A stretch of 64,000 nucleotides of DNA from Cyathus striatus (lineage: Eukaryota > Basidiomycota > Agaricomycetes > Agaricales > Nidulariaceae): NCBI GenBank assembly GCA_025738555.1, contig JAOVFP010000018.1, positions 2,108,001 through 2,172,000 of the forward strand, read 5' to 3'. The notes under the pieces were generated by a model, which worked only from the letters and a program-made list of their open reading frames with translations, was not told the DNA's origin and ran no database searches. This document shows, piece after piece, positions 44,794 to 56,164 of this stretch; position 1 is the stretch's first letter, and each line of letters begins with the position of its first letter. Both the position numbers and the translations under genes were made by a program.

Positions 44794-46554
44794 ATGGACT
44801 CTCCATTCCAACAACATCTCGGTACCAACTATGTGCCTACCGTCGACGAAGCAAAGAAAATTCAGGACTTATTGGAGATCTCAGGCCAGAACATTCGTTG
44901 TATTGATACTGAGATCGACCAGCTGCAACAGCGATTAGACCTGTTTCAGGAAAAACGGTCGATAATACATAACTTTGCTGAACAGCATCGAGCTTTACTA
45001 TCGCCTGCCCGGAAGCTCACTCGGGATATCGTCGAAGATATATTCATAGCTTGCCTTCCTGAAAATCGGAATCCACACATAAGCGCGACGGAAGCCCCAA
45101 TTCTATTGACACACATCTGTAGTTCGTGGAGACGAATTGCCATTTCTACACCACGGATATGGTCAACAATTCATATCGTTCTTCCTAATGTCATAAGACT
45201 CGGACCAGATCGAGTATTAAACTATCTCGCGACTCAGGAGGAAGAACTACTGTGCCAAACACTAAATCAGCAGCAAGCTGCTGTAAAGAAGTGGCTCGAC
45301 AGGTCTGGAGGACGCCCATTGTCGATATCCGTTTGTCACACCGGTGACTCAGGTGGTCTTATTACTGCTGATGCTGAAGCGTATTACAAAACTATGCAGA
45401 AAATCCGGCTAATATATCAGCAATATCTCCGTGGCACCATAATCCCTTACCACCAACGTTGGTACAACTTGGATATTTCCTTCCCAATGGATACTTTACG
45501 AGGTTTAATTGACATTGGATTGAAGACTGAAGACCTGAAGATGTTAAAGAAACTCCATATCACTCGCCAGGCACCTCATTCATCGGAATCAATGATATGC
45601 AAATGGAAGGACATTATTTCCCTTCTTTCTTTGAATGTCACCTCTGCTACATTTTACAACATTCCTACCTATCCTTTAGATGCACATTCTATCCCGTTAC
45701 ATACAGGCTGGAGGTGGCTTACAGAGCTGAACTTACATTTGAATCAGGAACCCATGGTTGACACAGATCTGGTTGGCTTTGCATCTGCCATTATTTTTCG
45801 CTGCCAATTGTTAAAGACGTTGAAGTTGGGAATATCCTTCTTTGGAAACTATGATGATTCAGTCCCACAAAGTGGAGAAGATATCATCCTTCATCATCTG
45901 ACGACCTTGAGTCTCTCAGTACCCGCAGCAAACGGTGTTTTAAACTTTTTGAAGCGCTTATATCTTCCTTCAATAAATGAGTTAAATATTCAACTTTCAA
46001 GATATCATAGGGATGATATCTTTGGAATCGGCAAAGAAATCATAAATTCACTGCTGCGTATCCATGGAGGTTGTCATTCTTTGGGACTATATACACCGGA
46101 TTGGCTGAACTCCACAGAAAATCTGTTGCAGTTACTTAAAGTCATGCCATATCTTAAATGTTTGAAGGTCTTTTCGAAAGACATTACCAACAGTAATTGG
46201 TTGCCATCATGGCCCCAATCAGATCAAACACATTTTCAGTATCTTATCAATGACGATCTACTATATGCACTCATACCACTAGGAAAAGAGTATTCCGATA
46301 TCATTTGCCCCCAACTGGAGGAACTCGAGTGCGATAATAGTATATTAACAAGCATTACAGAGTCTGCCTTAAAAGACTTTGTGAAGGCTCGCAAAGGGGA
46401 CCCACGAATCGCCGCTCTTCGTCGGTTATCGTTATTCGTCAAAGACCCAAGACAAAAGAAGATCCTACGGAGGAAGAACTGTCATTGGGAACAGATTCTG
46501 ATGTATTCTTTAGAAAACCGGAACGCATTTTTCAATCTCGTTGGGGCTTTGTAG
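44794..46554 (+). CDS. F-box/LRR-like gene C, frameshifted near the end
   Basis: Starts MDSPFQQHLGTNYVPTVDEA. Coiled coil near residues 30-55 (DTEIDQLQQRLDLFQEKRS), F-box-like part near 75-125 (LTRDIVEDIFIACLPENRN, LLTHICSSWRRIAISTPRIW), then an irregular leucine-rich tail of about 400 residues. It has the whole length in one frame to about 46445. There one base is missing relative to gene B (CCCAAG against CCCTAAG), so the last about 40 residues are replaced by RQKKILRRKNCHWEQIL and a stop at 46554; the lost end can still be read in the other frame to about 46612. It may still make a near-full protein. A role as SCF adaptor is inferred from the family. Confidence 0.8.
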   Translation: MDSPFQQHLGTNYVPTVDEAKKIQDLLEISGQNIRCIDTEIDQLQQRLDLFQEKRSIIHNFAEQHRALLSPARKLTRDIVEDIFIACLPENRNPHISATEAPILLTHICSSWRRIAISTPRIWSTIHIVLPNVIRLGPDRVLNYLATQEEELLCQTLNQQQAAVKKWLDRSGGRPLSISVCHTGDSGGLITADAEAYYKTMQKIRLIYQQYLRGTIIPYHQRWYNLDISFPMDTLRGLIDIGLKTEDLKMLKKLHITRQAPHSSESMICKWKDIISLLSLNVTSATFYNIPTYPLDAHSIPLHTGWRWLTELNLHLNQEPMVDTDLVGFASAIIFRCQLLKTLKLGISFFGNYDDSVPQSGEDIILHHLTTLSLSVPAANGVLNFLKRLYLPSINELNIQLSRYHRDDIFGIGKEIINSLLRIHGGCHSLGLYTPDWLNSTENLLQLLKVMPYLKCLKVFSKDITNSNWLPSWPQSDQTHFQYLINDDLLYALIPLGKEYSDIICPQLEELECDNSILTSITESALKDFVKARKGDPRIAALRRLSLFVKDPRQKKILRRKNCHWEQILMYSLENRNAFFNLVGAL

Positions 46555-46859
46555 GATATCCGGGCACTGAAAATACTCTTCCTACTGAATTTTACACTGA
46601 AATATATATTTGACACGGTTCACTTCTCCGCATATGGAATTACTAGATAGTTTTTGTAAGGAATATATTGTTTTCAAGTATATGAATCAGTGGCATGGTT
46701 TACTGTCACAAATTCGGAGGTAATAGAATTGGATTATGTGAAACACTGGCGACTACAATCTCGTGTCCTACAAAAGCTCATCATAGTGATAAGTGTAGGT
46801 AATCTGCTGCTCAATATTCATATCAAACGCAAGCGACAAGTCATTGAGGTGATGCTCAG

Positions 46860-47990
46860 AAAATGAGTGAGAAATCTACAAAATGATTAAACTTGAATGC
46901 AAAAAAAATCAAGCAAAACATACCACATCCCTCCAACGTGTACATCACGGCGCACCATGCTGAGTCCACAAGTTACACTGAAAAATGGATCCGCACGTCC
47001 ATATACTTATTCGTAGTAGATTTAGGATAGAGCTCGTACAGCGAGACAATCTTCTCAGAAATCTGATATCCCTCCTTGCTAAACAAAACCTGGCCTTCAG
47101 GATTCCACCTCGCTTCGCACAAATCGGTATAAAGCCTGTCATCATGTCCCATCGTAGAAAGTGCCTCGTCTGGATTTATCCTGCGCATGCTGTATCCTTA
47201 CGCATCTATGAACGAGTACCTGCGGATAGGATATGTAGTAGCATCACGCAGATCGAAAACTGTATGATACTTTGCAGTGGGAGACGGCTGTTGCCAATTT
47301 CAACGGTGAGAAATCAGGATTCTCAACGACGGGTGTTGGACGGGTGGGCCCATAATACGTAAGATCTCATCATTCAAGTCGTCTACAGTAACATGGTCAG
47401 GAAGAGTCTCCTATATAACGTTCAGTAGTTGTTCAAGTCAGCTTCTGGGGGAGCGATGGAGTTCTGGAACATTGCTGATGTGAGACCCACTCTATCATTT
47501 TTCCAGCTGAAGAGCTACAACTCTGCGCAGAGCATGAGGAATCGAAATCCAAAAAGGTTAACATTTACGTGAAAAAGTCTCTTGAACAAGAGACTGGGAT
47601 AAGCTGGCTACGCACCGAATACCCGGTTCCCTAACCTAGCCACAGATCCACTGAACACAATAGCTCGAACAAGTAAGTCAGGAGAATGGAAAATTCGACG
47701 CGTTACGTACCAATTATGTACCTCTAACAAGATATCATATATCAAGTGGGATCTCCTTCAACTTGTTCAACAACCCGCGTTTCCCCCGAACCTTTTTCGT
47801 ACCATGGGTCTCTGTGCTGGTACTTCCGCCAGCTGTCATGGCAGTCTTCTGCTTCTTGCGTCGAGGTGCATTTCGCTTGAAGACTTCGCTCGCGTCGCCG
47901 CCTGAGACTACAGCAGATACAGCAACTTACTTGATTTGTGAGGATCTTCTGACAATGGTGTTTGTGGAAGTGTGACGCATATGTAAAATT
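46860..47990 (-). pseudogene. Second F-box-like gene, copy 3
   Basis: The minus strand starts with a basic N-terminus (DASEVFKRNAPRRKKQKTAM) and KVRGKRGLLNKLKEIPLDI near 47750-47930. This is the form in which many basidiomycete F-box proteins begin. The body reads DLNDEILRIMGPPVQHPSLR near 47335-47390 and MRRINPDEALSTMGHDDRLY with TDLCEARWNPEGQVLFSKEG near 47080-47190. Stops and frame changes lie between the parts; some could be introns. It diverges from the HMG gene next to it, so the two may have shared an upstream region at 47990-48110. Confidence 0.45.
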
Positions 47991-48111
47991 GACGCAAAAC
48001 GTGGGACTTATTCAGCAGCCAGTGCTACGCTGCTAGCCGGGACCAAGCCGGGACCTCTAGACTTTAGCGCTTTAGGGCGCGTATAAGGTTTCCCCTCTCC
48101 CCTCCACGACA

Positions 48112-49175
48112 ACGATGCCTCTTCCCTCGTCCCCAGTACGTCCCCCTCCCCCTCCCCTCCCATCTTATTTTCACAATAAACAATATCCCCAGCAAAGGCT
48201 CCTGATACTCCGCCCTACCCTTACACACAAGAATGTACTTCGCTTCAAATATAACACCAATAACCCACGCGAACTCTACCGATGGTGTGAGGAGGTGGCA
48301 CAGTTGTTGTTGAAGGGGACGAAGGGGAGTGAGCTTTCGCAGGCTGTTTTATATCTTTATCAGATGAGGGCTAGTTCGAGGGGGAATGCCTAGGATGCTC
48401 TCCTATCGGTCCCCTTCCCGCCCTTCGAGTGCCTTCAATTTATCCGCGTACACCCCCTACACATTTGGCTTCCGCAGACCAAGTGACCAGCGCTGGCAAT
48501 TTCCCACTCTTCCCTACCCCCTTCTCCCACTCCCAGCCACAGGCTAGTATGCACCTGCAAGTGGACTCGGACTCTCTCCCGGAAGCTGACACCTCTCTGT
48601 TCGACCACGGTCTCCTTGATGGCTTCGGCTCCCCCTCGTCTTCGTATACCCAATACGAAGCCCCACCACCGTACTCGATCAATTCCTTCGCAACAATGAA
48701 CGACCTCGTTGCTCCACTTTCTCAGTCAACCTCGCATTTGCACTCGTCTCAAGACATGGAGGTATATTCTCCAGATTATAGTACGACGGAAGAGTCGTAT
48801 TCCTCCACACCGGCAACGCTTGTTGATCCTGAGAGTCCGTGGCCTCAGGGATTCGGGAGGATGGTGGATGTGGGTGGACAAAGTACGGGTAGTACAGCGT
48901 ACTCCGGCTCCCCCGAACCTCTCGAATCGCATCCTAAACAGCAAGTCCTCGCTCCGGTCCCAATAACGCCCACTCCAGTCATGTTTGACTCCACCTGGCC
49001 GCACGACCACCCGCAGCAACAGCAGCAGGTCGAGAACGATACGTACGCGCAGCAGGTATGAAGGGGAGTATGGGGGGCAAGAGACAAGTCAGGCTTTTGA
49101 GAGTTTGTGGTGTGCGCCTGGCGCTGTGGGAGGGGGGTATGAGTATCATGATTCGTCTGTTCATGCGTAGGTTTT
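48112..49175 (+). pseudogene. HMG-box family copy H5 (best preserved C-terminus)
   Basis: The longest intact frame of the family, 48429-49061, 210 codons. Blocks: ASMHLQVDSDSLPEADTSLF, SPSSSYTQYEAPPPYSINSF, SQDMEVYSPDYSTTEESYSS, TPATLVDPESPWPQGFGRMV, GSPEPLESHPKQQVLAP, WPHDHPQQQQQVENDTYAQQ. Upstream, 48115-48393 holds ELYRWCEEVAQLLLKGTKGSELSQ but no readable HMG box. After AQQ the old tail (YEGEYGGQETSQAFESLWCA) lies in another frame, from loss of two bases. It is probably the tail of a former transcription factor. Whether the 210-codon frame is used cannot be told. Confidence 0.55.
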
Positions 49176-49289
49176 CATTTTTGCTTGCTTTTTGTTATTG
49201 TTATTGTTTGCGTTTTGTTCACGTTCGATCGACCCCATCTTGTACTTGCGTCTCTGCAAGTACCCACGTTCTTTTTTCACATGGGACTT

Positions 49290-49790
49290 GAAATGATTAC
49301 TTTTTGTTGAGGTATTAATTACACTTTATGTAGAAGAAGTGTCAAGGCATGATAACTTAACGGTAGTTTCTAGTCGTTGGTTTCCATCACCTTATAACTA
49401 AAGCCTTTTTTCTTTTCTCGTGCTTTCCACATATCCTGTCGATGTACGAATCACGATGTTTCTGTTAGAGACATTAAAGCGCATTGACTTAACTGTAGAA
49501 TCGAGTCGTTGGTTGCCATGATTGATGATTGGTTCATAGCTTGAAACTTTTCTATCTTTTTTACCTTTTATCTTGTGCTTTCTGTCTCTTTTGTAGACGT
49601 AACACTGGATCATGCTGTTTATGTTAAACGCCATCAAGGCGCGATGGCTTAAAGGTAGTATCCAGTCATTGGTTGCCATTGCCGGTGGTTCACAGCTTGA
49701 AACTTTTCTTTTTTCTTTTTTTTCTCGTGCTTTCTACGCATCTTTTGTCGACGTACCACAATATTTAATGAAGTATATCCATTTTTCAAT
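49290..49790. repeat. Degenerate tandem repeat downstream of H5
   Basis: Three copies of the unit also seen at 31600-32160 and 1-800, in the same position relative to the HMG copy. Confidence 0.65.
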
Positions 49791-51479
49791 ATGATGAGAG
49801 GATCAGCGGGGTAAATAGGTGAGGGAAGGTACAAAAGAATCAGCCAAATGTTAGCAGCAAGCACGATGCTGTTACGGAGAACATGCAGAAGCAATGCTGA
49901 CGGAAAGGAAATAGCAGATACCCAGATATAGTACTTATACTTATACGGGGGGGAAAGGATACTGCGCATTTCTTCTACATACGCCCCGGGTAGTATGGGC
50001 CGTAGTCTCCTATTTCTGGTTCTTCATAAAAATTGATGCTTCTCCCAACTTCCTTGAGTATATTTGAAATTTTTGACAGGTCATCAGGTCATTGACATCT
50101 ATTCTAACTATGTCGTCTCTGGTGAAAGAACACAGTATTAACAGAATACAACAGAATGGGCTATGTTCATACTTCCGGTTTGAACTGAACCTGTACAATC
50201 TGAGTGCACATCGCGGAGAATTTGGGGTGATGAATAGGGCACATAGATGATGATGTACATCTTCGCCGCTGACGACCTATTTCTGGTGCTAAAAGAAATA
50301 CTTCTAGAAGTAACAACTGTCTATTATGGTTGTCTGATCGAGGTTATTTGACATACACAAATCTGCATCTGTCTACGCATGTCTCCGCCGTGTGGGGGAA
50401 AGGGGGTATTGATAACTGAGATAATAATGGAAGTCAAATGGAAGTCGAAAAGTTGGTGGAATCAGATTATATCCATCAGAAAACTTCATAAGACTCAGAT
50501 TAGTATTCTTCCGAAAGCCGCCATACATTTCAATTTCGCCCCGCTGCCCATCTGTGCCTCCAAGATGTCCGTTGTTTCGCACACAATTTAATCAGCCTCC
50601 GTAACGCTGACAGGCCTACTTAGGTCCACCACATGCACATGGCCTTCCCAACACTCATATACTTATCATTGTATTCGCATCCGAGCCGGGATAGGACTGG
50701 TTGGGCCTCTTGTTGGCTGTTAAAACTTAAAATAACAACAGGTAAATACACTGCATGCATCACATGCCTCGGTCCTTCCTGCCATTCAACTTCCGTTCTT
50801 GCACTCTTTCCCTTCTCGCCATGTGCATTGATAGCTGACTCGCAGGTCCTATCCACCCACGTTCTCTACGTTGCTATCTTCATACTGTCGCCAACCATGG
50901 TATGAGCACAGCCTGCCCTTTGGCTGTAAATTTCCTAATTAATTTCTTATCATTTCTCAAGGACGTGCATGCTGTAGCTATCATCATGTTAAGGGACTCT
51001 CACCGACTCTGTACCCCAAGATCATCAACCTCCGGCTTTCCAGTAGCTTGGTACATGCATTCGTCATATGCTCCTACTGTACATAATAGGGCTGTGATAG
51101 AGCTCATGTTCCGATCTTTAATGATAACTGGAACTGTTGAAATCCGAGGCTATACTTCCCCACCGCAAAATCGTCTGCCGTTCTCTTTCTCTTTTTTGCA
51201 ATCTGCTTGATGCTCTTCAGCTGCTTGTAAGTTCATCCCTCTTCTATTGATTCTCCTTCGCTAACACATTTTAGGACATCGATCACACGAGGTGGTATCA
51301 TTTTCGCCTCATTTCTCTCTGAGAACACGATCCAAGGTCTCTAGTGTACATAGCAATTTTCTGTACGTGTTCGTGATTATGATGTCTATCTAACTACAGT
51401 GCTCAACGTTCACTAATTTTTATGCATCCAGAACAACTTCGTGTCCAGAACCCCTGTTCAACCCCATTTGCTTGCCAAA
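49791..51479. other. Unassigned region
   Basis: No gene could be named. On the minus strand, 49985-50090 has an open end LSKISNILKEVGRSINFYEE and PEIGDYGPYYPGRM before TAG, which may be the last exon of an unknown gene. On the plus strand, 50740-51210 shows possible exons around GT-AG pairs (for instance intron 50891-50960) with frames such as HAVAIIMLRDSHRLC, but no recognisable family. Confidence 0.3.
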
Positions 51480-51893
51480 CTTACGAAGACAATGTCGACG
51501 GGTCGGAACAGCGAACTTGAAGGTCGATTCAGATTCAGGTCGAAGTTGCCAAGGGCGATCAGGTTGAACGCGGCCCTGATGACGATCTCGAGGTCACGGA
51601 GTTTAAATGCAAAAGAATGACCGCCAGTGGCTTATCACTTGCTATTTCTCCTTCCAGCCATGAGGTATAATTCCACCCAACAACCGTTCGCTGGAATGAA
51701 GGGAGGTAGTATGTGGTGAGACAACCCACGAACCCACTATGCCCCCATTATTTTTATCCAGTTGGTTTCAGAGAGCATCCAGCCAAGATTGGCACATTGG
51801 CACAAGAATATCCAGATTCCAGAGCGGGTCTCCCAGGACGAGGATTCCCGTTCCGTTACCAGTCGGCGGAGACCTATCTCAAGTCCCAAATTC
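51480..51893 (+). pseudogene. GGGTR-IYGT family relic, 5' part
   Basis: PFAGMKGGSMW near 51690-51715 corresponds to PFAGRMAGGGTR of the family, and YPDSRAGLPGRGFPFRYQ near 51805-51860 corresponds to YGSGYPG...GRGFPFYYW. An in-frame TGA after SMW and other changes show decay. A LINE is inserted at 51893; the rest resumes at 52747 and soon loses similarity. Confidence 0.5.
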
Positions 51894-52733
51894 CTCAGGA
51901 TCCAGTGCTCCAGACCTCCTTCCTGGTTGCCTCCGAAAACCCCAGCTAATATATCAGCCCTCCGTGCTCACCATTACACTCAACTCACTGCTCTCATATT
52001 GGCCATGTGGCGCGCATCCACTCGCTTCCACCGCATTAACCGCCTCATCCCGCTACAGTCATTAACACGATTCCGACGCCTCCTACTCACCCTACCTCGC
52101 AGACTGACCACAGCACTTATGTACCTCATATCTGGTCACTGCCCCCTCCGCAACCACCTCCACCGTATCGGAAAATCCGACAGCCGCATGTGTTCATTTT
52201 GCCCCCAGAAACCAGAAACTGTCGACCACTATCTGTTCCACTGCCGATATTTCAATAACGCCCGACATACCCTCATGCAGCGATGCAAAATCCCTGCGTA
52301 CCGCCTCACTCTAGCCACTATCCTGGCCAACCCAAAACGTATTGCCGCATTATTTCGTTACATCAACGACACCGCCCGCTTCCGTCGCGAACCCTCCCAG
52401 AATGGGACCCACCCGACAAATAGACCTGCTGCCTGAACCTCCTATAATACCCTCCCTAAACAACGCGCCCCAATTACGCCCCATAATGCCCTACCTTACC
52501 TCGTAGCACAGCCGCGGAGCTTCATTAGGGTATGCATCCCTAGCAGGGGTACACCCATCCTACCCTCCGGACACTTAGTCCCGAGTCATACCTAACACAG
52601 TACATACATACCTACATAAACCAAGTACCACCATACACCTCCCTTTACTAATTAAGTAGCCTTAGCATAGTCGTGACATCCGGATATCCACAACCGACTA
52701 ATAAACTAGGATTTTTTTTTTTTTAAAAAAAAA
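51894..52733 (+). mobile_element. 5'-truncated non-LTR retrotransposon (LINE)
   Basis: A 13-bp direct duplication AAGTCCCAAATTC flanks it (51881-51893, 52734-52746) and it ends with a run of T then A, typical for target-primed insertion. The frame to 52436 encodes the end of a LINE ORF2: QLTALILAMWRAS, LTTALMYLISGHCPLRNHLH and the zinc motif CSFCPQKPETVDHYLFHC, then LATILANPKRIAALFRYIND. The reverse transcriptase itself is missing; only about 840 bp of the 3' end was copied. Confidence 0.85.
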
Positions 52734-52746
52734 AAGTCCCAAATTC

Positions 52747-53066
52747 ACTCTCTCACGTAACGAGGTACGCCCATCTCGTCCATCACATTTTTAATCACTA
52801 ACGTTGGTTATAGCCTTCCTCTTTGCTTCGAGACTTTATCGATGGTTTCTTGCTGGGTTTAGTACTGTGCTCCTTCTTACTTCCCTTTACGGGTAGTAAT
52901 ACCTCTATTTGCCAAGATCTGCTGGTGCGTTGCCAAGTGCTGGAAATCTGCACCATACTTATCAAGTACTTCCAGTAAACCGTAGCACGTTCTGTCTCAT
53001 ATCTGTACCCCATCAAATATTGTTTAATTGAAGGGGGGACCGGGCCAAATACATTCAGATAAAACG
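52747..53066. other. Remainder of family relic and intergenic sequence
   Basis: Right flank of the LINE. No gene recognised. Confidence 0.3.
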
Positions 53067-53627
53067 TTAATGAACACAGGATTTAGAAGAAGTAGAAGAA
53101 GTAGAAAACGTACCCCGTCCCTGACATTCGGCAATGACAAAATGGACTCCTAAGACAAAACACCAAGCGGCAACGTAACATGCGGAAACCACCATTAGCA
53201 TGCCATACCCCGGTGGAACCTCCTCGATGTCAACACTATCGTCGGCGGGAACAAGCGGAAAACCCGTCCCAATCGTGTTGTTCAAGCATTCACGTAGGTC
53301 GACATCAGCTCCAGCAGGCAAACGGGATCCAAGAACAATTTCCGCACTCATCGCAGCGGAATTATCGTGCTGATCCGTGGTTAACACTACGCCACTGTTG
53401 CGAAAGTGCTGTATTACTTCTTGGTGCATCAGATATCCGCTGAAGGGCGCAGTGGTGATCAGCGTGGCGCAGTTAGACGAGTGGAGGAGGATACGAGGAG
53501 CGGCATCGTGTCGCCTCCTACAATGAGGTTAAATGTTGTATCGCCGCCGCTTGAGACGAAACGTGCTGTGTACAATGTCCCACTCAGAGATGGCAAGTCC
53601 ACGTTCTGGGGTGTTGAGAGTGTTTAA
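53067..53627 (-). pseudogene. GGGTR-IYGT family relic, minus strand
   Basis: Minus strand: DLPSLSGTLYTARFVSSGG and TTFNLIVGGDTMPLLVSSS, then after a frame change SNCATLITTAPFSGYLMHQE, AEIVLGSRLPAGADVDLREC, LNNTIGTGFPLV and a C-terminal hydrophobic stretch (GMLMVVSACYVAAWCFVLG). These match the last exon of the intact members (LP-GTDL-LL-CLNTT(V/I)G) in order. The frame change at about 53470 and the lack of the N-terminal exons mark it as a pseudogene or a heavily altered gene. Confidence 0.6.
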
Positions 53628-56164
53628 AATAGCAAGAGAGAAAGTACGATAGGAACCCTACCGAAACTGGAAGTGCCACGAGCTCCAGCAAGAAGAGGAA
53701 TTGGAGGAGAAGGCTGACGAATATATGCATGTTGGTAGTGGTGGTGATGGTATTTGTATGTGGTACTATTCTACACTGCTGCGTACGATAGCAACGACGT
53801 TAGCGAATATATCAAAGGTGACAGACTAGTCGGTACACGCACGGCCTCGATGGCCTTGAGGTAGGGAGCTCTGAGGAGACGCGAGGTGCGTTTTCCGAGG
53901 GGAGTGTGTGGTAGCTAAGAGACTGGGGGTAGGGCCAGAGAAAGCTGCTGCAAAGAATAAGAGTCTATAAGAGCCACAATTGCGCTCGTGTGTACCTTGA
54001 TAAAGAGCAAGCTATTTTGTTCCCCTAGTGGCTGGGGATAGTGGGCTGTAGCTCCGCAGTGATAGAAGTATAACGATGGAATGACTGCGAGGTTAGATTG
54101 CAGTACGTGTGGTAGAAATGGTGTGTCGTTTGTGGTTGCGTTATGAGGCCAACACATGCGCCCAGGCTAGGCTTTCCCTCTGGAGATATTCCAATGAGCA
54201 TTATCGATGACGACGAGGCTGTGTGAAACTGTGAACCCTACGCCCATAATGCAGATCGAGACGACAATTTGGGGAAGCTCTTTGTATCACTTTGTCACGG
54301 CTTTCCTAGGCAGCGAGGATTATTAATTCGCCGCATTACGTTCTGACGCCCGGTTACCAATAATACAACCGGAAGTCTAGACTACTCCTGACGTACATAA
54401 GCGTACATACTCTGATCTCCGACGATTAGATCTATGAACGCTTAGAGACGCTTGGAGTTTCGTGAGCACGATTTTAAAAGGAAAAATAAATTCATACAGC
54501 AAAATGTCGACGAAGTTAGAGGGAGGGAGGACAAATATGTCAAATACCGGGGAAAGCGTCCGGAACCCACAAACACCTCACAATCTGGTCAGCTAGAACA
54601 GCAGTTTTCGGTGATCAGGGGAATCATGCCAATGAATATAGAGTAATAGACTCAAAACGCCATATCCGCATGGAGACCTACTTTAAGTCTCTTATAGCTG
54701 ATTAGGATGTGGGGGGGGTATCGGATCAGCCATCTAGCAGGAGAAATTATAAGTTATACTTATAGACGTAGATTCAGCCCCATTTGATATAAGGTCAGAT
54801 GAAGGCATGATAAGATGCACTATCACTTTCATGTTTAGATATCACGCCGCTCCTGACCTACTGTAAAACGTGAACGGACCGAGATGTTCGAAGATTAATC
54901 TGCCCTGGCATAAAAATGTGTCCATCCAACGGAAGCTTAAGAAGACGGGCTCCCTCGTGGTAGAACTGCGCATGTCATATATCACGGCTCCAGCGTTAAT
55001 AATAAGAACGATGGAAGATTCATTTGAACCCGCGTTGCAATCATACACTTTGAATACTATCTGCCGAGATCAACCAGGATTATGAATCCTGAAAGATGCA
55101 CTATCTACAACAGCTGGTATTTATCAGAAAAAACCAGTACAGAATCCAGGTGCTCAGAGTCATCATAAATTGCAACAGTCAAGACGTTGTTACCAGTAAT
55201 AATAATAATGAAATGGAACATCGTAACGTTAACAGACGATGTTGCAGTGAATGTGCGATGCAGCAGCACGACGGAAGGTACGACCCATCGTTACCCTCTT
55301 AAATCAGAGATCTCCAAGACAGATTCTACTATCCGGTTGTAGTATGAGTAGTATGTCAATGTCAAAAATCCATGCATCAGTCGGAGTGAAGTTTGTAAGT
55401 CGTTTGGATACTTCAACTGTTCTAGTACATGTAGTACATTATAATCGAGGGTATACATTCCTTTGAGGTTTTATATAGAAGAATCTGAGAAGTTAACAAT
55501 TCAGCAAACGGAACCAAATCAACCATTAAAATTGATTTAAATTTTACTTCCGTTTTTCGACACGCGTGAATCACATGGAGATATAGTGGCCGAAGCAACG
55601 ACAAGGAGCCTAATTAGGCACAATTCAATGTTTTGACACTGAATTTCGAGTACTCCCTGCACACATGCAGTAAAGAAAGCATAGCTTTGTGTGTGTCATA
55701 CCATGCCAGTAGGCTCTGCTGGTCGGATTCAAGTCTCAGTGCCTATAAAAGGCTAAATGAGATTTACCCAAATAAACATCAGTAGGATAAAAATATAAAA
55801 GCTAATCCCATGCGTAATTCGATTATAACCACTCCCTTTCCTCCTTTTACAGCCCCCCTACGGGTCACTCGCCCCTCGTCGTCCCCCCCCCTCGTTCTTC
55901 ACGAACCCTTCACGTCTTTCATACGCTCTTCGAAACCACCACACTCTACACTACACGATCGTTATCAACTCTGGGCCTCTCCCGGCATTGCATCTTGTGG
56001 GCTCATTTTCCTTCTTAGTAAAAGATCTTCTCGCACACAGTTCTGATACTGTTTTATTCTCTAGTAGACCTCCAATCCCTCACCCCGACATTGTCTACGC
56101 ACGAAGACCTCTCATTCACTCCACTGTCCAAATTCCAACCACATCCGCAGCCAGCACAGCCCCC
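53628..56164. other. Unassigned region left of intact family gene
   Basis: No gene could be supported. A minus-strand frame at 54842-55048 (IINAGAVIYDMRSSTTREPV...) has no recognised family. 55800-56164 is pyrimidine-rich and probably holds the promoter of the next gene. Confidence 0.35.

Noticed and set aside
55684..55750. tRNA-like string with GGATTCAAGTCTC
   Set aside because: No matching acceptor, D or anticodon stems could be paired around it.
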